From NCBI RefSeq assembly GCF_042214795.1, contig NZ_CP090177.1:372001-436000 (forward strand): a stretch of DNA of 64,000 nucleotides, in the 5' to 3' direction. Of the stretch, positions 33,713-43,320 are shown in pieces. Source of the stretch: Arcobacter iocasae (lineage in GTDB: Bacteria; Campylobacterota; Campylobacteria; Campylobacterales; Arcobacteraceae). A program made the translations under genes and the position numbers. Positions within the stretch are counted from its first letter, which is position 1. Every line of letters begins with the position of its first letter. The notes beneath the pieces are model-generated. The model did not search any database, was not told the origin of the DNA, and worked only from the letters and a program-made list of their open reading frames with translations.

Positions 33713-35400
33713 TTTAATATCCTTCTTAAAATTGTTCTTTTTTCTTTTCCACTATAGGCATAATAAAATTCATAAATATTTTGTGCAATATTTTGCATAT
33801 CATCTCTTGCATATTCATCGCAGGCAAAAAGTATTTTATCATTTTTTTCTAAGGGCATATCCCAATCAGGGATTAAATATTTTTCACCACCTCTTATTAA
33901 GGCTAAGGGTACTATATTATTATTTAACTCTCGATTATGTAATGATGTTCTAAATATTTTTAATTTTAACTCTTCACCATTATCTAAATGCTTATAAATC
34001 TCTGGTGCATCAAAGTTATCTATCTCAATTGATTCTAATAAAGGATTTTCATCTATAGTTTGAGTTAGCTTCTTCACTAGGCTTGAAGCCCAAGTTTCAT
34101 CTTTAGTTATCATCTCTTGAATAAACAAGTCTGATAGGGGATTTATTAAAGCATTGGTTGTTTTATTTATCAAAATATTTGCAGGCAAAAAGATATGATC
34201 AATTCTAGAGTTTTGAAACATTGAGACATATCCTAGTTCATTCTCTCTTGCTATTGTCACTATTTTTGGGTTTAATTTTTTTGCACTACTTAAAATAGAT
34301 AAATTAGTTGTATCATCATTTGTTGCAGCTATTATTGCTACACTTTCAAGAATTCCAGCTTTTGTGAGTACTCTTTTGTCATCAGCATCACCAATAATTA
34401 TTCTTGAAACACTATCTTCTTTATAATTTGCTAATTTTTTCTCATCGATTTCAATAAAAACCAACTCTATTTCATTATCACTCAATCGATCTTGTAAATA
34501 ATTTCCCATACGACCAAAACCACAAATTATATACCTTCCCATAGGGAAATTAGGAGTTTGAGCATTCAAGTTATCTATTTTGTAAATCCATTTTTCAAGT
34601 TTTAAAATATTTGGTGCTTTAAATGCAATATCAATCTCTTTTGAAATAATAGAAAAAGGATTTGCAACAATATCAACACCAATATCTTCTAAATTTTCAC
34701 TTTGATTTGCAGTTGATGCTTTTACAACAAGTTTTATATTTCTATTTAAGATTTTAGCCATAACTGCAACTTTTAAATTTAGCTTGTCATCATTAAATAA
34801 ACATACTAATCCTCTACAATTACTTTTTTCTATTCCTGCTTCTTCTAAAACTTTTGGTGAACTTACATCTGAAAGTAATACGGGAACATAAGGTGTAAAG
34901 TTTTCTAAAAGTAAATCATTTACCCTATTTTCATCTGATTCTATTACTACAGTTTTTATATCATAGCTTAGAGCTTTTTTTATAATTTCTGAAGTTATAT
35001 TGTTATATCCCAAAACTATAATAAAACTTTGTTTTATCTTTTTTACATTTCTTCTGAATTTATTTCTTCTAAGCTCTTCTAATAAAACTTTATCTTGAAG
35101 TAAAGAAACAAGTGTTCCTATACCATAAAACCAACCCAATACAGTAAGATAAATTGAAAAACTAACCCACATTCTTTGTGGATAAGTAAAAGCATATGGT
35201 GTTTCACCAAATCCAATAGTATTAGCTGTATAAGTTACAAAATAATATGCATCAAAAATTGACATATGATAAATATTGCCTTTATCATCCACTCCATCAA
35301 TTAATAAAAGCCCAGTTATTGCAATAGTGTATGTTACAATTATTACAATAAAAGGCATTCTCATTCTAAGAAGAACTATCCATAATGTACTATTTGTCAA
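33709..35400 (-). CDS. Potassium channel with two RCK (TrkA-N) domains
   Basis: The 563-residue protein has two membrane helices (about 15-35 and 80-100) around a pore loop, then two RCK units, each with a nucleotide-binding Rossmann start (VLGYNN at about 130, ICGFGRMG at about 295) and a C-terminal TrkA-C part. The pore reads TIGFGE at 61-66 instead of TVGYGD, so selectivity may differ from a strict K+ channel. It is a K+ channel or K+ efflux protein of the inner membrane gated by ligand binding to RCK. It lies 26 bases after the DUF6394-like gene. Confidence 0.9.
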   Translation of the reverse strand: MTNSTLWIVLLRMRMPFIVIIVTYTIAITGLLLIDGVDDKGNIYHMSIFDAYYFVTYTANTIGFGETPYAFTYPQRMWVSFSIYLTVLGWFYGIGTLVSLLQDKVLLEELRRNKFRRNVKKIKQSFIIVLGYNNITSEIIKKALSYDIKTVVIESDENRVNDLLLENFTPYVPVLLSDVSSPKVLEEAGIEKSNCRGLVCLFNDDKLNLKVAVMAKILNRNIKLVVKASTANQSENLEDIGVDIVANPFSIISKEIDIAFKAPNILKLEKWIYKIDNLNAQTPNFPMGRYIICGFGRMGNYLQDRLSDNEIELVFIEIDEKKLANYKEDSVSRIIIGDADDKRVLTKAGILESVAIIAATNDDTTNLSILSSAKKLNPKIVTIARENELGYVSMFQNSRIDHIFLPANILINKTTNALINPLSDLFIQEMITKDETWASSLVKKLTQTIDENPLLESIEIDNFDAPEIYKHLDNGEELKLKIFRTSLHNRELNNNIVPLALIRGGEKYLIPDWDMPLEKNDKILFACDEYARDDMQNIAQNIYEFYYAYSGKEKRTILRRILK

Positions 35401-35426
35401 AATTTAACCTATCGTTTTCAAGGAAA

Positions 35427-35804
35427 CTATCGTTTTGATTTTAATGTGTCTCCCACATAAAGAAGCACAGAAACAATATTTGCTAACAATGCACCTGCTG
35501 AAAGAGAAACAATAGTTGTACTAACTTCAGAGGTAACTATACTTGCATATGTAGCTATTGTCCAAACAGAAGCTGCAGATATTAATTGGATATCTGCAAC
35601 AAGTGAAGTTGCCAAAAGTACAGAACCAACTTGAGTTCTATCACCTAGCTTAAGAACTGTTGCAATTACATTTATAATAATTGCAGCAAAAAGTTCATAT
35701 TTACTATGATGAGTCATAGTATCTAAGTCACCATAAACAAATCCAAAGTTTACAGTCATCGCTAAAATTATAAAAAATCCAGAAATAACCTTATCCATGT
35801 TCAT
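35427..35804 (-). CDS. Small membrane protein, DUF6394-like
   Basis: From the ATG at 35804, with a perfect GGAGG site, the protein has 125 residues and four membrane helices. Start ATGAACATGGATAAG overlaps the end of the upstream glutamate-synthase-like gene by 14 bases. It resembles a family known mostly from Campylobacterota, found beside Trk/RCK potassium channels, and may be an accessory subunit of the channel gene that follows. No function is proven; the family name is from memory and the position is the main evidence. Confidence 0.65.
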   Translation of the reverse strand: MNMDKVISGFFIILAMTVNFGFVYGDLDTMTHHSKYELFAAIIINVIATVLKLGDRTQVGSVLLATSLVADIQLISAASVWTIATYASIVTSEVSTTIVSLSAGALLANIVSVLLYVGDTLKSKR

Positions 35805-37533
35805 GATATTCGTCCTCCAAATCTCTACCAATTTTTAGTTTTCTTTTAAATACATCATCCATATTATCATAAACTTTTGCGTCTTTATCTACAAACATGA
35901 TTCTATGTTTATTCAATTGACTAACATTTTTAAGTCCCATAATAGCTAACATACCTTTTACACTTTTCAATAAGTTTTTATGATAATTTGCTACTTTTTT
36001 AGCTTGTTTGTGTACGAAATATTTTTTTCTTTTTGATTTATTTTGAGTAGCAAGTCCAACGGGACAATCATGTCCTGTAGTACCAGAACAATATCTAGCT
36101 CTAATACACCCAGCACTCATCATAAATCCACGAGCTATTTGAATAAAATCTGCACCTAAAGACATGATAATAATAACATCATCAGGAGTTAAAACTTTTC
36201 CACTAGCTACTAAATTGATTTTATCTCTTACTCCATACTCTCTTAATACTTTGTCAACTAAATAAATAGAATCTTTAATATCAAGACCTACTCTTTCCAT
36301 TGTTTCAATTGGAGCAGTAGCACTTCCACCACTTCCTCCATCAATAGCAATATAATCAGGATATGAATCTTTTCCTTCATCTATTCTTTTTTTAATCTCT
36401 TTAGCATAAGGCTCAATATTATCTAAATCAGAAATAACTATTTTTACCCCAACTGGTTTTTCAGAGATTTCTTGTAATTGACCAATGAAATCAAAAAGTT
36501 CTTCAATAGTATTTGCATAAGGAAATCTATTTGGTGAAAAAACATCTTTATATGCTTCAACACCTCTATAATAAGCAATTGCAGGAGTAACTTTATGACC
36601 AGCTAGTTTTCCACCTGTTTGTTTTGCACCTTGTGCCATTTTTATCTCTGTCATACGACAAAATCTCATAACTTTTTCATATCTTATAGGGTCAAATTTA
36701 CCAGCTTTATCCCTAGCACCATACAATCCAGAACTTATTTGAAATGTAATATCAGGTAAATCAGTAGGAACTTCTTTTGGGAAAGACTCTAGTGGAGCAT
36801 CCCAGTTTATTCTATGAAATAATGATGATTGTAAGTCAAATATATAAGTTTCTGCTTCTGGGTCTTTTCCAAATACTAGCTTTCTATAAACATCAGCTGC
36901 AACGGCTCCATTAAAGAAAAATTGAACTACATCTTTTATCTTTTTTTCAAATTTTGTACCATGCACAACTTTCATGTAATCAGCTTTGTAATTTTGATGT
37001 GTAACAAAGAAGTTTGAAGTTACACTACCCTCACCTGTGTTTATAGGAAATTGTCCTTCTAGGGCACCTTTTGCAAAAGCTCTTGTTCCTTCAGGTGAAA
37101 TAGAACCATCACTCATAGCTGATCTTCCAATTATAGATTTAGAAATAAAAGGTTTTTTTCTTCTTGGTCCAAAAGTTACTTCAAACCCACCTTCAACCTC
37201 TTCTTCATTTAAAACTATATTGGCATGTCTTATCATAAACTTAGGATATGGCAAAGGTTGACTTGGAGAAAATGAAGCATAATTTGGAAGATCTCGACAT
37301 GCTTTATTAAGCCAGTCTAATTTATCTTTTGATTCATAAAACTTTTCATCGCCAAAATATTGTCTAAATGGCTCCCTTGCTTCTTCCAAAACAAATCTTA
37401 ATCTTCCAATAATTGGATAATTTACCAATAATTGATGCTTTCTTTGAACATATTTATCATGTATATACCAAGCAACTATAACAATTGCAATAATACTCCA
37501 CTCTATAACAGAAAATTCCCAATCAAAACTCAC
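35791..37533 (-). CDS. FMN-binding glutamate-synthase-like protein
   Basis: The 580-residue protein has one N-terminal membrane segment (about 8-25) and a Glu_synthase FMN/TIM-barrel domain at about 150-500. The phosphate-binding block YIAIDGGSGGSATAPIE and the 3Fe-4S cysteine set CIRARYCSGTTGHDCPVG are intact. The glutaminase domain is absent, so it is not a complete GOGAT; such proteins may be archaeal-type GltB or act on another substrate. True gltB is at the left edge of the window. It heads an overlapping cluster with the DUF6394-like protein and the RCK channel. Confidence 0.9.
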   Translation of the reverse strand: MSFDWEFSVIEWSIIAIVIVAWYIHDKYVQRKHQLLVNYPIIGRLRFVLEEAREPFRQYFGDEKFYESKDKLDWLNKACRDLPNYASFSPSQPLPYPKFMIRHANIVLNEEEVEGGFEVTFGPRRKKPFISKSIIGRSAMSDGSISPEGTRAFAKGALEGQFPINTGEGSVTSNFFVTHQNYKADYMKVVHGTKFEKKIKDVVQFFFNGAVAADVYRKLVFGKDPEAETYIFDLQSSLFHRINWDAPLESFPKEVPTDLPDITFQISSGLYGARDKAGKFDPIRYEKVMRFCRMTEIKMAQGAKQTGGKLAGHKVTPAIAYYRGVEAYKDVFSPNRFPYANTIEELFDFIGQLQEISEKPVGVKIVISDLDNIEPYAKEIKKRIDEGKDSYPDYIAIDGGSGGSATAPIETMERVGLDIKDSIYLVDKVLREYGVRDKINLVASGKVLTPDDVIIIMSLGADFIQIARGFMMSAGCIRARYCSGTTGHDCPVGLATQNKSKRKKYFVHKQAKKVANYHKNLLKSVKGMLAIMGLKNVSQLNKHRIMFVDKDAKVYDNMDDVFKRKLKIGRDLEDEYHEHG

Positions 37534-37542
37534 TTTTTCTCC

Positions 37543-38424
37543 TTATTTTTTACTTGAAGCTAAAACTCCACTAATAATAATTAAAATTATACCCAATGAT
37601 ATCCAAATATCAGGAAATTTGTCTCCTAATATTACACCTAGAATTATTGCAAAAATCAAATTACTATATGAAATTGTGCCAATTATCCCAGCCTTTGCAG
37701 CCCCATAAGCCTTTGTCATATAAATTTGTGCAAAGGTTGCAGTTGTTCCCATAAGGGTTATATATAATAAATCATTTAGATTTGGCATTGTAAATTTTCC
37801 AAACATAAAATCAAAAGTACTATTTGAATAAAAATTTGCAATTACCATCAATATAATAGGACCTATTGTTCCTATTGTCATAAAAGATAAAACTATAACT
37901 CTAGTATCATAAAAAGTTCGTAATTCCCTAACTGAGGTGTATGCTAAAGCAGCACCTACACCTGAAAAAATACCAAGCCAATCTGTTTTATCTAAAGTAC
38001 TACCATCAAACTTTGTAATAAAAAGAATTCCTATAAATCCAATAAAAACACCTATCCAGCCTCTTAGCCCTAATTTTTCTTTTATAAAAACATATGCAAA
38101 AATAGCTGTAAATATAGTAGAAGTTTTAGAAAAAGTCATAGCTTCTGCAAGTGAGATATTTGAAATATTATAAAAAAATGTAAGCAGGGCTAAAAAACCA
38201 ACAAAGCCTCTAAAAAATAGTAATAAAGGCTTTCCACCTGTTTGTTTTACTGGTTTTTTATATAAAGAAAGAGCAATTAGTACTACTCCAAATATATTTC
38301 TGAAAAATACAACTTCAATTGAACTCATTGAAGAGCTTAGTTCTTTTGCAAAAGCTCCCATAAAAGCAAATAAAAGTGATGCAAAAAGCATAAACTTTAT
38401 GCCTTGTATTGTTTGAGTGTCCAT
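37543..38424 (-). CDS. DMT superfamily transporter with two EamA domains
   Basis: The 293-residue protein has ten predicted membrane helices in two EamA repeats (about 8-138 and 150-290). FRNIFGVVLIALSLY and the SEAMTF-like TSVRELRTFY segments follow the family pattern. It exports a metabolite or is a permease of unknown substrate. It is nine bases from the upstream start of the glutamate-synthase-like gene and may lie first in that transcript. Confidence 0.9.
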   Translation of the reverse strand: MDTQTIQGIKFMLFASLLFAFMGAFAKELSSSMSSIEVVFFRNIFGVVLIALSLYKKPVKQTGGKPLLLFFRGFVGFLALLTFFYNISNISLAEAMTFSKTSTIFTAIFAYVFIKEKLGLRGWIGVFIGFIGILFITKFDGSTLDKTDWLGIFSGVGAALAYTSVRELRTFYDTRVIVLSFMTIGTIGPIILMVIANFYSNSTFDFMFGKFTMPNLNDLLYITLMGTTATFAQIYMTKAYGAAKAGIIGTISYSNLIFAIILGVILGDKFPDIWISLGIILIIISGVLASSKK

Positions 38425-38546
38425 TATAATCCTAGGATGTAAAAACCGAATTTTAATTAATCTTTTGTTAAAATCCGGTTATTCTCAATAAGTAATAAAT
38501 AGTTTTAATACATTTAAAAATACAGAACTAAACCAATAGGAACAAA

Positions 38547-39812
38547 ATGAAATATCTAAAAATACAATCTTCTAAAAATCTTCAAGGTGAAATAAAAATA
38601 TCAGGGGCTAAAAATGCCACTTTACCGCTACTTGCATCAACTATATTATCAAATAATCAAATCAATATCGGAAACCTTCCAGATGTAGTTGATATAAATA
38701 CAATGTTAAAGTTACTAGAAATGTTAGGGGCTGATTATTCAAAAGACAAAAATAAAATAAAAATTTCTACACAAAATCTAAAAGAGACAAAAGCGACTTA
38801 CGATATTGTAAAAACAATGAGAGCATCAATTTTAGTATTAGGACCACTACTTGCAAGATTTGGGCATTGTGAAGTTTCTCTTCCTGGTGGTTGTGCTATT
38901 GGGCAAAGACCTGTTGATTTACACTTAAAAGCTATGGAAGCATTGGGTGCAACAATAGAAATAAAAGCTGGATATATAAAAGCAACTGCACCAAATGGAT
39001 TAAAGGGTGCAAAAATTGTTTTTGACAAAGTAACCGTGGGTGGAACAGAAAATGCAATTATGGCAGCAGCACTTGCTGTTGGTAAAACACAAATTATCAA
39101 TTGTGCAAAAGAGCCTGAAATAGTACAATTATGTGAAGTTTTGAAAAATGCAGGATTAGATATAAGCGGAATCGGTAGTTCTGATATTACAATTATGGGT
39201 ACAAATAAAAAACTTTTGGAATTTAAAGATTTTGATGTAATACCTGATAGAATTGAAGCTGGAACATATTTATGTGCAGGAGCAATTACAAATTCTAAAT
39301 TGACAATTACGCATGTACAACCTTTGCATTTAGAAGCTGTGATATCAAAACTTGAAGAGATGAATTTTAAAATTGAAACAACACAAAATGAAATCACTAT
39401 TTTTCCAAGTGATAACATAAAAGCTGTAAATATAATAACAACAGAATATCCAGGCTTTCCAACTGATATGCAAGCTCAATTTATGGCTCTTGCAACCCAA
39501 GCAAATGGGACAAGTACTATTGATGAAAGATTGTTTGAAAATAGGTATATGCATGTAAGTGAGCTTTTAAGAATGGGTGCAGATATTCATCTTAATGGAA
39601 ATATAGCAAGTATAACTGGTACTCCAAATAAACTAAACGGTACAGATGTTATGGCTACAGATTTAAGAGCTAGTTCTGCTTTAGTTTTAGCAGCACTTGT
39701 GGCAGATGGTGAAACAAATATTCATAGAATTTATCATTTAGATAGAGGATATGAAGATTTAGAGGGGAAATTAGTAAAAATAGGTGTTAATATCAAAAGT
39801 TTTAATGAATAA
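38547..39812 (+). CDS. murA: UDP-N-acetylglucosamine 1-carboxyvinyltransferase
   Basis: The 421-residue enzyme catalyses the first committed step of peptidoglycan synthesis, transfer of enolpyruvate from PEP. Lys22/Asn23 (GAKNATLPLL), catalytic Cys116 in PGGCAIGQRPVDLHL, DRIEAGTY, FPTDMQAQ and RASSALVLA are all present, and length is normal. Because Cys116 is present, fosfomycin sensitivity of the enzyme is expected. It is divergent from the EamA transporter and followed by a DUF5644-like gene 79 bases on, with an AT-rich repeat between them. Confidence 0.98.
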   Translation: MKYLKIQSSKNLQGEIKISGAKNATLPLLASTILSNNQINIGNLPDVVDINTMLKLLEMLGADYSKDKNKIKISTQNLKETKATYDIVKTMRASILVLGPLLARFGHCEVSLPGGCAIGQRPVDLHLKAMEALGATIEIKAGYIKATAPNGLKGAKIVFDKVTVGGTENAIMAAALAVGKTQIINCAKEPEIVQLCEVLKNAGLDISGIGSSDITIMGTNKKLLEFKDFDVIPDRIEAGTYLCAGAITNSKLTITHVQPLHLEAVISKLEEMNFKIETTQNEITIFPSDNIKAVNIITTEYPGFPTDMQAQFMALATQANGTSTIDERLFENRYMHVSELLRMGADIHLNGNIASITGTPNKLNGTDVMATDLRASSALVLAALVADGETNIHRIYHLDRGYEDLEGKLVKIGVNIKSFNE

Positions 39813-39891
39813 TTATTATTTTCAATTAATAATTATTATTTCCTAAGAGATATTTGACTAAAATAGACTTGAAAATATTTAAGGTACGATT

Positions 39892-41013
39892 ATGAAACTT
39901 GAAATTTCTTTATTTAGATTTGATTGTAAATCAGACTATTTACCATATTACACAAAACATTTTTTAAATGTTGAAGAAAATAACACACTTTTGACTGTTT
40001 TAAACAAACTCAATAGTGAAGCTGAATTTTCTTTTGAAAATAGCCCAAATAGTTACTTTGTTGTAAATGGTATTTACATAAATGTAATGACTACTTGTAA
40101 ACAAATAAAAGATAACTTTGGTAGTGATATAAAAATAGAACCTCTAAGTATAAGAAGAGCAAATAAAGATTTTATAATCAATGAAGATGATTTTACTTCT
40201 AAACTTTCAATCCTAAATAAGTTTATTACTACAGATTTACTAGCTACTCATATTGATAAAAAAATAGAAGAATTGTATATATCTTATAAGATCTATTTTT
40301 ATGCTTCAAATACTTTAAATATAGAGCATGATTACATAGGAGATGCTATACTTTTATTAGCTTCTGATTTAATAGAAAAATTTCCTCAAAAAGAAAATGA
40401 GATATTGCATACAATCAAAGAATGTGAATGTGGAATAGAATTTCATACAAGTCTTAAAAACAGAATTTTTAACTTTGAGAAAAGTATTGAAGAAAAAATT
40501 ATAAATTTGAAAAATAAGTTAAATATTTCAAAAACTATTGATAAACAAAACTTTAAATCTTCTATATCAAAAACAATCAATTTTGGTACATTTAAAAAAG
40601 CACAAGAGATAAAATATGACTTCAAAGATTTTAGTTTAGCTTACTTAAAAACAGAAGATTCACTCGAAAAATCAAACTTGATTTCAAAACTTAAAGCAAA
40701 AATGCTTAACTTACAATCTTTAAATCAAGATTTAGCAAAAGATACTTTTCACTTAAATCCAGAATTAACTTACAAATTAACCTCAACTTTAATGCTTGAT
40801 GCTTATGATAGTGGAGCTGATTTTATTGTAGTAGATAATGACCAAGATTTTTACTTATTAGATTTTAATAGAAAAAATATGGAAAGTGTAATTGGAAGAG
40901 AGATTAATCTTCCTGTTTTACATATAAATGAGCTTGAAAACTTAGCTATTGGGGAACATGATTTAGCAAAAACAACTTTAAAAAATCATACTTTAGACCC
41001 TAAAATAATTTAG
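39892..41013 (+). CDS. DUF5644-like protein with SdhB-like start and HdrB-like end
   Basis: The 373-residue cytoplasmic protein begins like the N-terminal ferredoxin-type region of succinate-dehydrogenase iron-sulfur subunits (ISLFRFDCKSDYLPYY) and ends in a block SGADFIVVDNDQDFYLLD, then LPVLHINELENLAIG, like the end of a CCG (HdrB/SdhE) domain, but without the CCG cysteines. The middle is helical and Lys-rich. It matches the general outline of a DUF5644 family found in Campylobacterota. No function is proven. Confidence 0.6.
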   Translation: MKLEISLFRFDCKSDYLPYYTKHFLNVEENNTLLTVLNKLNSEAEFSFENSPNSYFVVNGIYINVMTTCKQIKDNFGSDIKIEPLSIRRANKDFIINEDDFTSKLSILNKFITTDLLATHIDKKIEELYISYKIYFYASNTLNIEHDYIGDAILLLASDLIEKFPQKENEILHTIKECECGIEFHTSLKNRIFNFEKSIEEKIINLKNKLNISKTIDKQNFKSSISKTINFGTFKKAQEIKYDFKDFSLAYLKTEDSLEKSNLISKLKAKMLNLQSLNQDLAKDTFHLNPELTYKLTSTLMLDAYDSGADFIVVDNDQDFYLLDFNRKNMESVIGREINLPVLHINELENLAIGEHDLAKTTLKNHTLDPKII

Positions 41014-41023
41014 CTGAAAAATT

Positions 41024-41638
41024 ATGATTCTTGGTTTAGATTACATAATCTTATCATCAATCATAATTGCTTGTATATTACCTTTTTATATCTATAGAAA
41101 AAAAATATTTAAAAAATATTATACCAAAAATAATATTTCTTACTTTCTACATGAAGTAAAAATTCATTTGAAAAATAACTATCCAAAAGTAAATTTTGAT
41201 TTTTCAAGAATAGATTCAATAATCAAAACAAGCTCTTATGACCAAGCAAAAATATTGATTTTGGAAGAGATGACAAAACAATTTATAGAAATGCCATTTG
41301 AAAAAAGAACTCAAAGAAACATACCAAAAGAGTTATTATGGGCGAGTTATGAAAAAGAATCTATTCCTGAAAACAGCACACCAAACAATCTTCTAAGAAG
41401 AAAAAACTTTGTTATTAAAAGAGATAATTATAAGTGTAAGAGATGCGGTAAAAGTATTAAAATAGATACTTCAATGTTATTACTAATAAAAGATTTAGAT
41501 CAAGGTGGAACTTACCACTTTGAAAACTTGAGTATTTTATGTAATGATTGTAATAAAATAATAAAATCACAAACTCCAGAAAAACTAATAAAAGACTTGA
41601 ATATTTTTAATATACTGATGAGAAAATATATAAAATAA
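41024..41638 (+). CDS. Membrane-anchored HNH-like protein with degenerate active site
   Basis: The 204-residue protein has one N-terminal membrane segment (about 5-22) and a C-terminal HNH-like treble-clef domain at about 128-180 with CKRC, then ILCNDCN. In HNH nucleases an H-x-x-P block and GG come between; GG is here, but a His is absent from the first position (LLLIKDLDQGG). The domain may be a zinc-binding fold without nuclease activity, or may bind nucleic acid. It follows the DUF5644-like gene after 10 bases and shares its transcript. I know no clear named homologue. Confidence 0.6.
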   Translation: MILGLDYIILSSIIIACILPFYIYRKKIFKKYYTKNNISYFLHEVKIHLKNNYPKVNFDFSRIDSIIKTSSYDQAKILILEEMTKQFIEMPFEKRTQRNIPKELLWASYEKESIPENSTPNNLLRRKNFVIKRDNYKCKRCGKSIKIDTSMLLLIKDLDQGGTYHFENLSILCNDCNKIIKSQTPEKLIKDLNIFNILMRKYIK

Positions 41639-42511
41639 TCAATAATTTATTGATACATAAAAACTCAAATCAAACTCATTTTCTTCATTTAAAAAATTAT
41701 TCTTTCTATAAATTACATATGAAGGTTTAGTTGTTGTTTCATACTCACTTTTAGGAAGCCACTCATGATAAACCCAATGTATAAATTTAAGGATATCACC
41801 TCTTTTACCTACTAAATCAAATTTGGCATAAACACCCTTTGCTATTTTAAAATTTGGCAATCTATCACTTTTTATATTCTTGTCATCTGTTACTACACAA
41901 GCAATATATTGACACTCATTTAGTGGTGTAATAGTTGGATTATCATGGAATAGTGCTATTTGCTGATAGTTTTTTATATCATTTGATAAAATCCAAGTTT
42001 GAAGCTTCTGCCAAGTCTCTTTTATATTTGCATTATAGCCATTATTCCTAATATAAAAACTCTCAAAAAATGGCATTTTTACGATAGTTGGTGTCATATC
42101 ACTAAAGTTTGCAGTTGATTCCATTGCTTTTTGTGATTGTTGTAAGATTTTGTGTGAATAATCTTTATATCCTGTACTTCTCCACTCTTTTGGAGTCATC
42201 TCAAATCTCTCTTTAAAGCTTTTTATAAATGACGATTGAGAAGAGTATCCACACTGATTTGCAATATTTGATATGGTAGAGTACTTATTTGTCAGAAGTA
42301 GATTTGATGCCTTTTGGAGTCTTATTGACTTGATACTCTCATAAATATTTTTACCAAAAGCATCTTTAAAAATCCTATGCATATGAAACTTACTAACTTT
42401 TAAATCAATACTTAGCTCTTCTATATCAATATGTGTATCAATATGTGTATAAATATAATACATAATATCGTTTGCTATTTTTGTTCTTTTTTGTAAGGTA
42501 TCTTTTTTCAT
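41639..42511 (-). CDS. AraC family regulator with GyrI-like effector domain
   Basis: The 290-residue regulator has an N-terminal AraC double helix-turn-helix at about 12-113 (with the signature QCGYSSQSSFIKSFKERFEMTPKEWR) and a C-terminal GyrI-like/Rob-type effector domain at about 130-290. This order, DNA-binding first, is that of Rob and SoxS-type multidrug regulators. Its target is not evident from neighbours. It converges on the HNH-like gene, with adjacent stop codons and no terminator. Confidence 0.9.
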   Translation of the reverse strand: MKKDTLQKRTKIANDIMYYIYTHIDTHIDIEELSIDLKVSKFHMHRIFKDAFGKNIYESIKSIRLQKASNLLLTNKYSTISNIANQCGYSSQSSFIKSFKERFEMTPKEWRSTGYKDYSHKILQQSQKAMESTANFSDMTPTIVKMPFFESFYIRNNGYNANIKETWQKLQTWILSNDIKNYQQIALFHDNPTITPLNECQYIACVVTDDKNIKSDRLPNFKIAKGVYAKFDLVGKRGDILKFIHWVYHEWLPKSEYETTTKPSYVIYRKNNFLNEENEFDLSFYVSINY

Positions 42512-42633
42512 ATAATATTATAGCACGGTTTAACTATAAAATTAGCACAAAATGATTATAAATGAAGCACAAAAAAAGAAGAAGTAATAAATTTTTTTTC
42601 CTAAAATAGATGAATCTAAAAATTAGGGTCTGC

Positions 42634-43317
42634 ATGGATAAGAATGAACAATTAAAATTAGTCTCAAAGTATTGTAACTCTTTTAATTTAAAAAAGATAA
42701 AAGTTGATACTTTATTGTTAATAATTCATATGCTTTTAAGTGATTATGAAAAAATTGAAATAAAAGATAATATTTCAAATAAAAACTTATTAATAGATGA
42801 CAAAGACATTGAATTTATAAATAAAAGTGTTCATGATTTGAAGAACTACTTAGAATCAAATATTATCATAAGTGAAACTTTACTTTATATATTTAGAAAT
42901 AAAAACCTATCACCCACATTTTTAAAAGTTTCAAAAAATCTTGAACCAATGCGAGTTTATTATCAATATCTAACTTCAATATTTTCTAACAAAATAACTA
43001 AAGGATCTTTTTGGATACCAGAATTATTAGCTTTTTCTTTAATACATTATTTTAAAAAAGAGTATGAAAAATCTTTTTTAAGCCATCCTTTAATACAAAA
43101 TTTTCCAACTGAAAAGTTTTTAAATATTTATAATAAAAATAATATCAAAATAAAAAAACAGCTCTCAGAAGAAGACCAAGTTAATTCATGGAAAATTAAA
43201 ACAAACCTAGATGAGATGTATGATTTATCTGAGTATATGATAGAAAAATACTTAGAATTTAATTATAAAATAAATGATAAAAGAGTCTCAAAAACAAGAA
43301 TGAAAAAGAAGAAATAA
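42634..43317 (+). CDS. Hypothetical cytoplasmic protein, 227 residues
   Basis: I do not recognise this Lys- and Ile-rich helical protein. No signal peptide, membrane segment or cysteine motif is visible. The start at 42634 has AGGG six bases upstream; an ATG eight codons earlier lacks a ribosome site. The C-terminus ends in a highly basic KTRMKKKK. It converges on the secretin gene, with three bases between stops and no terminator. It may be specific to the lineage. Confidence 0.65.
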   Translation: MDKNEQLKLVSKYCNSFNLKKIKVDTLLLIIHMLLSDYEKIEIKDNISNKNLLIDDKDIEFINKSVHDLKNYLESNIIISETLLYIFRNKNLSPTFLKVSKNLEPMRVYYQYLTSIFSNKITKGSFWIPELLAFSLIHYFKKEYEKSFLSHPLIQNFPTEKFLNIYNKNNIKIKKQLSEEDQVNSWKIKTNLDEMYDLSEYMIEKYLEFNYKINDKRVSKTRMKKKK

Positions 43318-43320
43318 GTA

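Noticed and set aside
39813..39860. AT-rich repeats AATAATTATTATTT after murA as a regulatory element
   Set aside because: Two copies of a low-complexity AT string are expected by chance at this GC content.
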